From Myxococcales bacterium (lineage in GTDB: Bacteria > Myxococcota_A > Polyangia > Polyangiales > Polyangiaceae), in contig JANYHK010000097.1 of NCBI GenBank assembly GCA_025359105.1, positions 1 through 64,000 of the forward strand: a stretch of 64,000 nt of DNA. Direction: 5' to 3'. Under the pieces are notes generated by a model that saw only the letters and a list, made by a program, of their open reading frames with translations, did not search any database and had not been told where the DNA came from. A program made the translations under genes and the position numbers. This document shows positions 1-7,925 of this stretch, piece by piece. Position 1 is the first letter of the stretch; every line of letters starts with the position of its first letter.

Positions 1-168
1 TGCGACAACATCGACAACGACTGCAACGGCAAGATAGACGACGTCGACATCGGAAAAGACGGCGTGTGCGACTGCCTGCGCATCGGCATCATCGGCGTTC
101 CCGGCTCCAACCCCTCTTCGAATTTCCAGTCCTGGCTCCAGTCGCTCGGCACCACGGTCGATCGGGTC
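1..168 (+). pseudogene. MopE-like Cys-rich protein fragment, cut by left edge
   Basis: The first reading frame opens with a CDNIDNDCNG-type metal-binding motif, then VCDCLRIGIIG and an NPSSNFQSWLQSLGT segment. These are typical of MopE-like secreted Cys-rich proteins of Myxococcota. The similarity stops near base 170, where the frame continues without a stop into unrelated protein-kinase sequence. The upstream part lies outside the window. I treat it as a fragment because the family's downstream domain is missing. A genuine fusion is the alternative but looks unlikely given the next two entries. A better-preserved relative lies at 33052-34413. Confidence 0.5.
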
Positions 169-348
169 AACAAGGTCCCGGCCGAGGCGTTCGACGCTCC
201 GCTCCTCAGGGCTCTCTCGCGCGACGCGAGCAAGCGCCACGCAACGGCACGCGAGCTCGCCTTCGAGCTCGAGAAGTGCGTCGGCGTGGCGACGGCGAGC
301 GAGGTAGGCGAGTGGGTCGAGAACATGGTCGGCTCGATCCTCAGCGCC
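169..348 (+). pseudogene. Ser/Thr protein kinase C-terminal fragment
   Basis: About 60 codons read FDAPLLRALSRDASKRHATA and continue with a VGEWVENMV segment. This is the last helix of a bacterial Ser/Thr kinase domain (the D-P-x-K-R-x-x-T-A-x-E region) plus the short linker usual in myxobacterial kinases. No glycine loop, HRD or DFG motif precedes it. The MopE-like fragment runs straight into it in the same frame. The plus frame stays open to 1125, but beyond about base 350 it is antisense to a LysR gene. The piece is therefore a remnant, part of a rearranged junction or an assembly chimera, not a working kinase. Confidence 0.5.
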
Positions 349-1050
349 CGCGAGGACACGATCGCGCATGGGCCCCATGCTCCCCAGGCGGAGGATGTTC
401 GCGAACTCGAAGCGGGCGTTGGGGTGCGTGTCGCGGATGTAAGCGAACAGCGGCAGATCGCCCGACGCGTCGATGAGGGTGTGCGACCTGGCGTGCTCTT
501 GCCTTCGAAAAGGGTTCCTCCGGAGGAGCGACGCCGCGCCCACGAACACGTAGTCCTCGCGATGAAGCGTGATGGCGTCGAGCTTCGGATCACTGAAGCG
601 CGACGAGGTGACGGCGCAGTCGATCTCGCCGGTGCGCACCCGGAGCAAGAGGTCTGGACCCGAGCCGAAGTAGAGGTTGAGGCTCAACCAGGGGAGCTCT
701 TTCTGCAAGGGGTCCAGCTGCGGCAGCACCCACGAGAGGCCGAGCTCGTGGCGCGTGCCGATCACGATGTCCATCGAGCCCGGGCGCGTCTCTGCACCGC
801 CGGCGCGCCCGCACTCGGCCGCGTAGTGCAGCGTCTTCTCCGCCGAAGGGAGCATGGCGAGCCCCGCCGCCGTGAGGCGCACGCTACGGGTCGTGCGCAG
901 GAAGAGCACGACCCCGAGCTGCTCCTCGAGCTGCTTGATGCGCTGGCCGAACGCCGCGGGCGTGAGGGCGACCTCGCGCGCGGCGGCGCGGAAGCTGAGG
1001 AGCCGGGCGGCGGCCACGAAGCAGCGGAGCGACTCGATGGGCGGCAGCAT
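349..1050 (-). pseudogene. LysR-type transcriptional regulator lacking its C-terminus
   Basis: Reading left from an ATG at 1048-1050, the protein starts MLPPIESLRCFVAAARLLSF, a classic LysR winged helix-turn-helix N-terminus. A linker helix and an effector-binding domain follow (IGTRHELGLSWVLPQL, later EIDCAVTSSRFSD). Similarity is good to about RLGSMGPMRDRVLAGA near base 350; there the kinase remnant on the other strand begins. About 234 residues of a usual 290-300 remain, so roughly 60 C-terminal residues are replaced by nonsense reading. The frame has no stop before the window edge, so the ORF formally continues. DNA binding could survive; inducer response probably would not. Confidence 0.6.
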
Positions 1051-1158
1051 CGGCGTCCTGTGTACGTCGGACCGGCGGTGCCGCAAAGGGCGCCGTTCCC
1101 TCGACCTTGCGCGGGGTCGCCTTGACCGACCGTGTACGGTGCACTACCCACGAGGAAG

Positions 1159-2157
1159 GTGAGAGTCCGGGTAGCCATGGCTCTCGCGGTCGGCGCCGCT
1201 CTGCTCGGTGCGCGCCCGGCGCGCGGGCAGGCGCGTGATGTCGAGCTCGATTGGGACGCGCCGGCCGGCTGCGCGCGCGCGGCGGACGTGAGCGCCGCGA
1301 TCGCCGCGCTCCGCGGGGGCCCGGCCGTCGCGGCGGTTCGCGCGCGCGCCCGGATCACGCGCGACGAAGGAGGCGCGTGGGTGCTTGCCCTCACCACGGA
1401 GGTCGACGGTGCGGAGCACCGACGCGACGTCCGGGCCGCGACGTGCGCGGAGCTGTCGGACGCGGCGGCGATCGTTCTCGCGCTCGAGACCGCTGGGCAA
1501 ACCGCGCCGGCCTCGGGTCCGCCCCCTCCGCTGCTACCGCTGTCGCCCCCTCCGCCGCCCGCCGCGCCCGCGTCGGCCGAACGCCCGGCGGTCGTCGTGG
1601 ATCGCCCCGCGACCGGCGAAGCCTCTCTGCCGATGGATCGGCAACGGCGGTTCGCCGCTGGCGCGAGCGCCGCGGCCTCGACGGGCGCGATCGGCCCGTT
1701 CGCGGCGGGGCTGGCCTTGAGCGCGGCGTGGACGCCAGGGCGCGAGCGCGTGGAGCTCGCGGTCGCGTACTTCCCCTACGCGCACGTCGACCGCGCCGAC
1801 CTCGGGATCGGCGGCGATTTCAGCCTCTTCATCGGGGCGGCCGCGGCGTGCCACCTTTTCGCGGTGGGGCGCGCGCTGCTCTTCGGCCCGTGTGCGGGGG
1901 CGGAGGTCGGCCGGGTCGGCGCCATCGGCACGGGCCAAGCCGTGCAGTCGCCGGAGGCGCGCGGCGGGCTATGGCTCGCCCCCAAGGGGGCGGGGCTCGC
2001 GGTGGTCCCGCTCGGGCGCGTCGGGCTTCGACTCGAGCTCACTGCCGTGGTCCCGCTCCTTCGAAATACCTTCGTGATCCAGGGGGTAGACCAGGTGTAC
2101 CGGCCCTCCGCGGTCGCGGGGCGGCTCCTCTTTGGTGCCGAGGCGACGTTTCCGTGA
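1159..2157 (+). CDS. Secreted hypothetical protein, first gene of ECF sigma operon
   Basis: About 330 residues. The N-terminus is a signal peptide (VAMALAVGAALLGARPARGQ). Next comes a domain of about 100 residues with two widely spaced Cys, then a Pro-rich linker (PPPPLLPLSPPPPP). The C-terminal half alternates polar and hydrophobic residues as in a small beta-barrel or beta-sandwich. I do not recognise a named family; proteins of this plan sit beside ECF sigma genes in Polyangia. Three starts compete: GTG 1132, GTG 1159 and ATG 1177. I use 1159 because it gives a charged signal-peptide start, although GAGGAAG directly abuts it. Its stop overlaps the sigma gene's GTG start, so the two are likely translationally coupled. 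Confidence 0.6.
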   Translation: MRVRVAMALAVGAALLGARPARGQARDVELDWDAPAGCARAADVSAAIAALRGGPAVAAVRARARITRDEGGAWVLALTTEVDGAEHRRDVRAATCAELSDAAAIVLALETAGQTAPASGPPPPLLPLSPPPPPAAPASAERPAVVVDRPATGEASLPMDRQRRFAAGASAAASTGAIGPFAAGLALSAAWTPGRERVELAVAYFPYAHVDRADLGIGGDFSLFIGAAAACHLFAVGRALLFGPCAGAEVGRVGAIGTGQAVQSPEARGGLWLAPKGAGLAVVPLGRVGLRLELTAVVPLLRNTFVIQGVDQVYRPSAVAGRLLFGAEATFP

Positions 2158-2798
2158 CGAGCGTCCCGAAGGCGGCCACTCACCCTACGTTGGGAACCGT
2201 GCCGTCGCCCTCGCTCACGAACCTTCCGGCGGCGGCAAGAGCAGGCGTTGCCTCCGGCGGCGCCGACGCGTTCGGCGAGCTCTATGACACGCACGCGCGC
2301 TTCGTCTGGCGTGTTGTCCTCCGCCTCGGCGTGTCCGCCGACGCGGTCGAGGACGTCATTCAGGAGATCTTCCTCGTCGTTCACCGGCGCCTCGCCGACT
2401 TCGAGGGGCGCTCGTCCCTTCGAACGTGGGTCTACGGGATCGCGCTCCGCGTCGCACGGGACCACCGGCGCACCCTCGCGCGAAACCACCTCACGGCGGC
2501 GAGCGGTCGCGAAGACCTCGAGCCGCACGAGCTCGCCGACGACGCGACGCGCGCCCCCGACGCCGTGTACGAGAAGGCCGAAGCGGGGCTCCTCGTCGTC
2601 GCCCTTCTCAACGAGCTCTCGGACGAGCTGCGGGAGATCTTCGTCCTCGCGGAGCTGGAGGAGATGACGCTGAACGAGATCGGGGAGATCGTCGGGGCCA
2701 ACCCGAACACCGTGGCCTCACGGCTGCGTGCGGCGCGGCGGGAGTTCGACAAGGCGCGGGCGCGGGCGCGGGCACGCGACGAGTGGAGGGTCCGATGA
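2154..2798 (+). CDS. ECF-family RNA polymerase sigma factor
   Basis: 214 residues, normal for an extracytoplasmic-function sigma factor. Region 2 runs from FGELYDTHARFVWRVV through the core-binding helix (AVEDVIQEIFLVVHRR) to SLRTWVYGIALRVARDH. Region 4 is near the C-terminus (LSDELREIFVLAELEEMTL, then EIGEIVGANPNTVASRLRAA) and carries the -35-binding helix-turn-helix. The GTG start overlaps the upstream stop (GTGA) and the stop overlaps the next ATG (ATGA), so three genes form one operon. There is no zinc-binding anti-sigma gene. The next gene encodes a one-helix membrane protein that could do that job, but this is only positional inference. Confidence 0.9.
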   Translation: MTSVPKAATHPTLGTVPSPSLTNLPAAARAGVASGGADAFGELYDTHARFVWRVVLRLGVSADAVEDVIQEIFLVVHRRLADFEGRSSLRTWVYGIALRVARDHRRTLARNHLTAASGREDLEPHELADDATRAPDAVYEKAEAGLLVVALLNELSDELREIFVLAELEEMTLNEIGEIVGANPNTVASRLRAARREFDKARARARARDEWRVR

Positions 2799-3628
2799 GT
2801 GATCTGAGCCGAGAGGCACGCGCGCTCCTGGCGCGTGCGAGGAGCTCCGGGCACGGCATGCCCGACGAGGCATCGCTCGCACGTGCGCGGGGCGCGGTGC
2901 TGCGCAGGGTCGGCGTCGGTGCGGCCGCGGGCGTCGCCGCGGCCGCCGCGAGCGCGGCAACGAATGCCGCCCCTGCCGCCGCGGGCGCAGGGGCGGCAGC
3001 GGCGGTGGGCTCCACGCTCTCGCTCGCAGTGAAGGGCATCGTCGTCGCGGCGCTGCTCGCGGGCGGCGCGACCGCGGCGGTCACCTGGCCGCCCGCACCC
3101 CCGCCGGTCGCGCACGTCGCCCCGTCCCCGCTCCGTGGGCCACCGGTTGCCTCAACCGACATCGCCCCGACCATCCCGACCACGACGCCGACGCCGACCG
3201 CGACCACGACCACGACCCCAACCACGACCACGACCGCGACCACGACCACGACCACGACCACGACCCCGACCACGACCACGACCCCGACCCCGACCACGAC
3301 CCCGACTCCGACGCCGACTCCGACTCCGACCCCGACGCCGCCTCCGACGCCGACTCCGACCCCGACCCCGACCCCAACCCCCCTCACCGCCGACATCGCC
3401 CACCTCCGCGCGGCGCAGCTCGCCCTCTCTTCCGGCGACGCGTCGCGCGCGCGCGAGGAAGCCTCGCTCGTCTCGCCCGACGGCGCGCTCGCGGAGGAGC
3501 GCGACGGGATGCTCACGCTCGCCGCGTGCGCCCTCGAGCCCACCGGCGCGTCAGGCGAGGCGACCGCGTTCGCGCGACGCCACCCGACGTCCTCGCTTCT
3601 CCCGCGTGTTCGCGCCGCATGCAAGTGA
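2795..3628 (+). CDS. One-helix membrane protein with Thr/Pro repeat, sigma-linked
   Basis: 277 residues. The N-terminal 60 are Ala-rich and probably cytoplasmic. One membrane helix follows (LAVKGIVVAALLAGGATAAV). Then comes a Thr/Pro repeat of about 65 residues encoded by CCGACN hexamers, and a C-terminal region of about 85 residues (HLRAAQLALSSGDASRAREE to RVRAAC) resembling a single TPR-like helical pair. The start ATG overlaps the sigma factor stop, so the two proteins are made together. That placement suggests a membrane partner or regulator of the sigma factor. No anti-sigma HxxxCxxC motif is present. The repeat would hold the C-terminal domain away from the membrane. Confidence 0.75.
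   Translation: MSDLSREARALLARARSSGHGMPDEASLARARGAVLRRVGVGAAAGVAAAAASAATNAAPAAAGAGAAAAVGSTLSLAVKGIVVAALLAGGATAAVTWPPAPPPVAHVAPSPLRGPPVASTDIAPTIPTTTPTPTATTTTTPTTTTTATTTTTTTTTPTTTTTPTPTTTPTPTPTPTPTPTPPPTPTPTPTPTPTPLTADIAHLRAAQLALSSGDASRAREEASLVSPDGALAEERDGMLTLAACALEPTGASGEATAFARRHPTSSLLPRVRAACK
3175..3378 (+). repeat. CCGACN hexamer microsatellite encoding Thr/Pro tract
   Basis: About 200 bp of near-perfect CCGACC, CCGACT, CCGACG and CCACGA-type hexamers lying inside the gene for the one-helix membrane protein. Read in frame it gives Thr-Pro and poly-Thr. The same hexamer family recurs at 36511-36594 (coding) and 37360-37486 (non-coding). Confidence 0.85.
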
Positions 3629-3686
3629 GGCGACGATTTGGTCACGAAACGGCGCGGCGCGGACACCCATGGAGCGAGAGGTGACC

Positions 3687-4253
3687 ATGACGACCATCGA
3701 GAAAATGAAGCGCGCCCTCGCGACCGCACTGGCAACCACCGCAGCGCTCGTCGCGTGCGGCGGCAACGTCGAGATCGGAACGAGCAGCAATCCGTTGACC
3801 GCCGACTCCTGCGACGCGTCTGAGTGTGGCGAGAGCACGTTCCACTGCGCGAGCGGCGCTGCGACCGATCTCGTATGCGCGCGCCACGGCGGCGCGACGT
3901 GCGGGTGGGCGGGGAAGTGCCCCGGCGACTGCATCCCGAGCAAGTGCGCGAACCAGGGGGCCGCGTGCGCGGTCGGGCACGTCGAGAATCTGCGCTGCAC
4001 GCCCAGCCCCTACGCCGGTGTCGGCTCGGCCCCCGCCGACCAGTGCCTGCTGACGTTCGAGTGCTCGACCGTGCCCGTGATCGCAACCTGCCCGATGGCC
4101 AAGTGCAAAGACCAGGGCTTTGCCTGCTCCACCGGCGCCCCTCGAAATCTTCGGTGCGTGCCCGATCCGAACGCCGGCGTCGGCTCGGCCCCGGTCGGGC
4201 AATGCAGGCTCGAGGGGGACTGCCCGCCGGCCGCCGATGCGTCGGTCGACTGA
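3687..4253 (+). CDS. Cys-rich secreted lipoprotein with tandem repeats
   Basis: 188 residues. A signal peptide ends in a lipobox-like LVAC (ALATTAALVACGG). The mature part holds two tandem repeats of about 46 residues, each of the form C-x3-KC-x2-QG-x-AC ... LRC-x-P-x-P-x-AGVGSAP-x-x-QC. A more divergent, Cys-rich copy precedes them. Regular Cys spacing points to a disulfide-bonded extracellular module. The ATG at 3687 is preferred over ATG 3669 because GAGAGGTG sits just upstream and the signal peptide then starts correctly. It follows the sigma operon by 58 bp and may be a target of it. Function unknown. Confidence 0.75.
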   Translation: MTTIEKMKRALATALATTAALVACGGNVEIGTSSNPLTADSCDASECGESTFHCASGAATDLVCARHGGATCGWAGKCPGDCIPSKCANQGAACAVGHVENLRCTPSPYAGVGSAPADQCLLTFECSTVPVIATCPMAKCKDQGFACSTGAPRNLRCVPDPNAGVGSAPVGQCRLEGDCPPAADASVD

Positions 4254-4268
4254 CGCGCCGCGACCTGC

Positions 4269-5198
4269 TCAGACGACCTTCTGCGACAGTCGACCGCTCG
4301 GTGCCGGGGTCGCCGCCGCCCCGCGAAGCACCGCGTGGCGCACGGAGGTCGCCGGAAGCGTCCGCGCCGCCGCCATCACGCGATCGGCTTCGCGCAGCAG
4401 ATCGTCCACGCACGTCGGCGGCCACTCGAAGGTCGCGATCCCGACGTGCGCGCCTGGCAGCTCGTCGAGGCCCGCCGCACCGCGCACGCGATCGACCGCG
4501 ACGCGCGCGGCCTCGGCGCCGGTCTCCGGCAAGAGGAGCACGAAGCGCCCGCGCTCGACCCGTGCGGCGACGTCGTACAAGCGCGACGCCCCGAGCGCGG
4601 TGGCGACCTTCTTCACGTCCTCGTGTGACGCGTCCTCCGCCAGCTCGAACGTCGCGAGGCTGAGGGAGCGGCTGAAGCGAATGGCGCGACGCGTCTCCAA
4701 GGCGACGGCCTCGTAGAACGCCTTGCGGTTGTAGAGGCCGGTCTCCGCGTCGCGAAGCGTGTCGCTCTTCGCGCGCAGGTAGGTCGCGCGAAGGGCCGCC
4801 AGGGCCCACGCGAACGCAAGGTAGAAGCCGAAGTGCATCAAGAACGCCCAGTGCAAGAAGAACGACGACGAGTACGGAAACGCGCCGTAGCGCTCCCAGA
4901 GGTAGACGAGCGCCGAGCAGACGCCGCCGATCGTGGCGCCCAGCGCCCGCCCCACCATCCAGGTCGCGAGGCCGACCGGCACGAGGTAGAGGAGCGCAAA
5001 AGACATCTCGACGGGCGTGACGACGTCGAGGACGAACGTGGCGACGAGGCTCCCGCCGATGAGAACGGCGCACTGCCACCTGCGGGCGGACAGCAGGTGG
5101 TCGAGCTGGGGGTGGCGTACCGCGTCAGGCACGAAGCGCCCGACCTCCAGGCCGTCCGCGACCGTGGGCGCGGGCTGTTTCGAGGTAGCAGTGTCCAT
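4269..5198 (-). CDS. Membrane protein with degenerate GGDEF domain
   Basis: 309 residues. Residues 40-135 hold about four membrane helices (from WQCAVLIGGSLVATFVLDVV), a MASE-like sensor region. Residues 150-157 match the start of a GGDEF domain (D-x-x-TGLYNR). The signature itself is ERGRF at 215-219 instead of GG(D/E)EF, and the usual metal-binding Asp strand is altered (ATFELAED). Diguanylate cyclase activity is therefore unlikely; GTP binding, a scaffold role or dominant regulation are possible. The start is the ATG at 5196-5198, just upstream of the first helix. The gene is convergent with the Cys-rich lipoprotein gene and downstream of the methyltransferase gene on the same strand. Confidence 0.8.
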   Translation of the reverse strand: MDTATSKQPAPTVADGLEVGRFVPDAVRHPQLDHLLSARRWQCAVLIGGSLVATFVLDVVTPVEMSFALLYLVPVGLATWMVGRALGATIGGVCSALVYLWERYGAFPYSSSFFLHWAFLMHFGFYLAFAWALAALRATYLRAKSDTLRDAETGLYNRKAFYEAVALETRRAIRFSRSLSLATFELAEDASHEDVKKVATALGASRLYDVAARVERGRFVLLLPETGAEAARVAVDRVRGAAGLDELPGAHVGIATFEWPPTCVDDLLREADRVMAAARTLPATSVRHAVLRGAAATPAPSGRLSQKVV

Positions 5199-5356
5199 GA
5201 ACGCTTGCCCCCGAAGAGCACGGCTCGTGCCGATACGCTCGAGCCGGCGGGCGGTTCGTTCTTCGGCCGCGTTTCGTCGACGTGGCCGGCCGCGCGCCGC
5301 CTTGGCGCCCCACACGGCGGCGCAGAGTGTCCCAGATCGCCGCGGCCGCGCCGACG

Positions 5357-6193
5357 TCAGCCGACCGGGGGCACGCGGACGCTCGGTCGGTGGGCGAGCT
5401 CCACCTCGGCGCCGGGCTGGGCCGCGATGGCCAGCGTCGCCGGCGGAGCGAAGCTGAGCGGCGCGTCGGGGCCGCCCACGGTGTCGTAGAACTTGGCGGC
5501 GATCCGGTCGAGGCGATCGTCCCCGAGCTCCTCCCAGATCCGCCGCCAGGTGCACGCCTCGCGGAGCGCTTTGACGAACGCTTCGGCGGTCCGGAAGCTC
5601 AAGACGTGACGGACGACGGTGTGCCGCACGATCGCGAGGCCGGCGCTCTCGAACATCGCCGCCATCTGGTCGCGCTGCGCCGCGATCTGGGGGCGCGGCG
5701 CGGAGTGCCCGGGCTCGAGCTCGGCGAGGAAACCCGCGAGCACCTCGAACGGATCGTCGGCGTCGGGCGGCCCCCACGTGAGGATGCCCACCTTGCCGGA
5801 CCTCGCCAGCCCGCCGCGCCACGCACGTATCGCCGACGCGCGATCCGGCAGCTGCCAGAGCCCGAACGCGCAGACGATCGCGTCCCATGGGCCACCGGAC
5901 GCGTCGCTGGCGTCGGCCACCGCGACGGCGATCCGGGCGAAACCGGCCCGCTTCACAGCGTCGCCGCAGACGCGCACCATCTCCTCACTCTTGTCGGTCG
6001 CGCGGACGAGCCCCCCTTCCCCCACGGCGCGGGCCGCGGCGAGGGCTTCGGAGCCAGGCCCGCACGACGCCACCAGCACCCGCTGCCCCGGTGACAGCGC
6101 GAGCTCGTGGATGAGGTCGAGATGGTACGGCACGAACCGAGGAACCCACTCCTCGACGTAGCCAGCCGCCGCGCGATCCCAGGGGGTCGCCAT
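5357..6193 (-). CDS. Class I SAM-dependent methyltransferase
   Basis: 278 residues with a Rossmann methyltransferase fold of the UbiE/Methyltransf_11 type. Motif I is RVLVASCGPGSEALAAA near residues 38-54, with VRATDKSEEMV as the acidic strand-2 loop and PWDAIVCAFGLWQLPD as motif post-I/II. The glycine motif has SCGPG instead of the usual DxGxG, a tolerated variant. The C-terminal third (REACTWRRIWEELGDDRL) resembles the substrate-cap region of small-molecule methyltransferases. The substrate cannot be read from sequence. An upstream extension of the frame exists, but the ATG at 6191-6193 begins the conserved fold. The gene is divergent from gcvT across a 140-bp region rich in inverted repeats. 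Confidence 0.8.
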   Translation of the reverse strand: MATPWDRAAAGYVEEWVPRFVPYHLDLIHELALSPGQRVLVASCGPGSEALAAARAVGEGGLVRATDKSEEMVRVCGDAVKRAGFARIAVAVADASDASGGPWDAIVCAFGLWQLPDRASAIRAWRGGLARSGKVGILTWGPPDADDPFEVLAGFLAELEPGHSAPRPQIAAQRDQMAAMFESAGLAIVRHTVVRHVLSFRTAEAFVKALREACTWRRIWEELGDDRLDRIAAKFYDTVGGPDAPLSFAPPATLAIAAQPGAEVELAHRPSVRVPPVG

Positions 6194-6250
6194 GGGCGCA
6201 AGAATGCCCCACGCGCCCGGCCTGAGCAACACGCGTCGCGCCTGGCGCAC

Positions 6251-6315
6251 CCGTTCCTTCCAGAGGACGGCGTGGGGCGCCTCGATAGCAACCGTTCCGT
6301 CCAAAGGACGGTTGC
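6251..6315. promoter_or_regulatory. Two related inverted repeats between methyltransferase and gcvT
   Basis: The divergent intergenic region carries two related stem-loops about 40 bp apart: CCGTTCC...GGACGG (6251-6270) and CCGTCC-AAA-GGACGG (6297-6311). The second is nested in a longer inverted repeat, GCAACCGT (6288-6295) with ACGGTTGC (6308-6315). Repeated arms in a divergent promoter region suggest an operator or a leader RNA fold. No T-tract follows, so a terminator is unlikely. Confidence 0.4.
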
Positions 6316-6333
6316 GATAGGCTGCGCGTCGAC

Positions 6334-7437
6334 ATGAGCGAGACCCTGCGCCGGACCCCGATTTTCGACGAGCACGTGAGGCTGGGGGCGCGGATCGTCC
6401 CGTTCGCCGGCTGGGAGATGCCTGTACAATACACGGGTATCGTGGACGAGCACACCGCCGTCCGCACCGCCGCCGGCCTCTTCGACGTCTCGCACATGGG
6501 CCGGCTCGAGCTCACCGGCGAGCACGCCCTCGCCGTCGTCGATTACCTCGTCACGAACGACGTGAAGAAGCTCGCCGACGGCCAGGCGCTTTACACGTGC
6601 TGCTGCAACGCGCAGGGGAAGATCCTCGACGATCTCATCATCTACCGCGCCTCGCAGGAGCGGATCATGGTGGTGTGCAACGCGTCGAACCGCGACAAGA
6701 TCGCGCGTGTCTTCTCCACGGCGGCCGAGCACCACTGCGAATTCGCGGACCACAGCGACGCCACGGCGCTCATCGCGCTTCAGGGCCCCAAGGCCTTCGC
6801 GATCCTCGCCCTCATGGGCAAGGACGCCGCCGCGCTCGCGTCGCTCAAGAGCTTCCACTTCCGCGACGCCGTCGTCGGCAACGCGCACGTCACCGTCGCG
6901 CGCACCGGGTACACCGCCGAGGACGGCTGCGAGATCTTCTGCAAGAAGGAAGACGCCGCCGGCATCTGGCGCCAGCTCCTCGAGGTCGGCCAGGAGCACG
7001 GGCTCAAGCCCATCGGGCTCGGCGCGCGCGACACGCTGCGCCTGGAAGGCCGCTTGTCCCTCTACGGCAACGACATCGACGAGACGACGAACCCGCTCGA
7101 GGCGGGCCTCGGCTGGGTGACGAAGCTCGACAAGGGCGCCTTCGTCGGGCGCGAGGCGCTCCAGAAGGTGAAGGACGCGCCGCTGCCGCGAAAGCTCGTG
7201 GGCTTCGAGATGACCGGCCGCGGCGCCGCTCGCCATGGCTACCTCTTGCGCGACCTCGAAGGGCGCAACGTAGGCACCTGCACGAGCGGCGGTCCCGCCC
7301 CTACCGTTGGCAAGAGCATCGGTCTCGGGTATCTGCCCTCCTCGATGTCCGCGATCGGGACCAAGTTCTTGGTCGACTGCCGGGGGAAGAACATCGAAGC
7401 CGTGGTCGTCAAAGTGCCTTTTTACAAGCGGAGCTAG
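6334..7437 (+). CDS. gcvT: Glycine cleavage system T protein (aminomethyltransferase)
   Basis: 367 residues, the usual GcvT length. T protein transfers the methylene group from aminomethyl-lipoyl H protein to tetrahydrofolate and releases ammonia. Conserved landmarks are LRRTPIFDEHVRLGARIVPF and GWEMPVQYTGIVDEH at the N-terminus and GLFDVSHMG. The folate-binding core includes ALQGPKA and ARTGYTAEDGCEIF; later landmarks are GLGARDTLRLEGRLSLYGND and NPLEAGLGWVTKLDKG, with the C-terminal barrel after these. It begins the gcv cluster; gcvH follows 3 bp downstream. No glycine riboswitch motif is visible in the leader. Confidence 0.96.
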   Translation: MSETLRRTPIFDEHVRLGARIVPFAGWEMPVQYTGIVDEHTAVRTAAGLFDVSHMGRLELTGEHALAVVDYLVTNDVKKLADGQALYTCCCNAQGKILDDLIIYRASQERIMVVCNASNRDKIARVFSTAAEHHCEFADHSDATALIALQGPKAFAILALMGKDAAALASLKSFHFRDAVVGNAHVTVARTGYTAEDGCEIFCKKEDAAGIWRQLLEVGQEHGLKPIGLGARDTLRLEGRLSLYGNDIDETTNPLEAGLGWVTKLDKGAFVGREALQKVKDAPLPRKLVGFEMTGRGAARHGYLLRDLEGRNVGTCTSGGPAPTVGKSIGLGYLPSSMSAIGTKFLVDCRGKNIEAVVVKVPFYKRS

Positions 7438-7440
7438 GTC

Positions 7441-7836
7441 ATGAGCGAGATCCCCCAAGAGCTGCGGTACACCCCCGACCACGAGTGGGTCAAAAGCGCG
7501 GGCAGCGACGTCACCGTCGGCATCACAGCCTTCGCCGTCGAACAGCTCGGCGACATCACGCTCGTGAACATCGACGTGAAGCCGGGCGACACCGTCACCA
7601 AGGGCAAGGCCTTCGGCACGATCGAGAGCGTGAAGACGCTGAGCGACCTCTTCGCTCCCATCAATGGCAAAGTGCTGAAAGTAAACGAGGATCTGAACAA
7701 CAAGCCGGAGCTCGTCAACGAAGATTGCTACGGCAAGGCCTGGATGGTCGTCATCGCCGCCGCCGACGGAGCCGAGGTCGCCGCCCTCATGGAGCCCAAG
7801 GCCTACGCGGAGCACTTGAAAGTCGCTGCACACTGA
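7441..7836 (+). CDS. gcvH: Glycine cleavage system H protein
   Basis: 131 residues. H protein carries the lipoyl arm that shuttles intermediates among the P, T and L proteins. The lipoylated lysine is K65 in the conserved GTIESVKTLSDLFAP strand-turn. Other hallmarks are RYTPDHEWVK at the start, VGITAFAVEQLGDI, and the C-terminal NEDCYGKAWMV. It starts only 3 bp after the gcvT stop, so it is co-transcribed. The next gene encodes an unrelated lipoprotein, placed between gcvH and gcvPA. Confidence 0.96.
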   Translation: MSEIPQELRYTPDHEWVKSAGSDVTVGITAFAVEQLGDITLVNIDVKPGDTVTKGKAFGTIESVKTLSDLFAPINGKVLKVNEDLNNKPELVNEDCYGKAWMVVIAAADGAEVAALMEPKAYAEHLKVAAH

Positions 7837-7855
7837 CTAAAACCGCGCATCTAGA

Positions 7856-7902
7856 CCGCGTTCGGTCGCGGCCGCTGCGCATCGCATCCGACCTGTGGTC
7901 GG
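7856..7902 (+). promoter_or_regulatory. Two hairpins between gcvH and the small lipoprotein gene
   Basis: CCGCG-TTCGGT-CGCGG (7856-7871) and a perfect CCGACC-TGT-GGTCGG stem (7888-7902) stand in the 89-bp gap after gcvH. The second ends about 10 bases before the ribosome-binding site of the lipoprotein gene. They could limit read-through or stabilise the gcvTH mRNA end. There is no T-tract, so a classical terminator is not claimed. Confidence 0.4.
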
Positions 7903-7925
7903 GGGCTCCACACGAGAGGATCGAA

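Noticed and set aside
1251-2153. Upstream extension of the sigma factor frame
   Set aside because: Arg/Gly-rich antisense-like translation in another frame of the secreted-protein gene; the sigma domain begins after GTG 2154.
2608-5079. An 823-codon minus-strand ORF with poly-Val/Gly
   Set aside because: It reads the Thr/Pro hexamer repeat backwards and crosses three genes on either strand.
6194-6333. Glycine riboswitch before gcvT
   Set aside because: The conserved riboswitch core is absent; only simple inverted repeats are seen.
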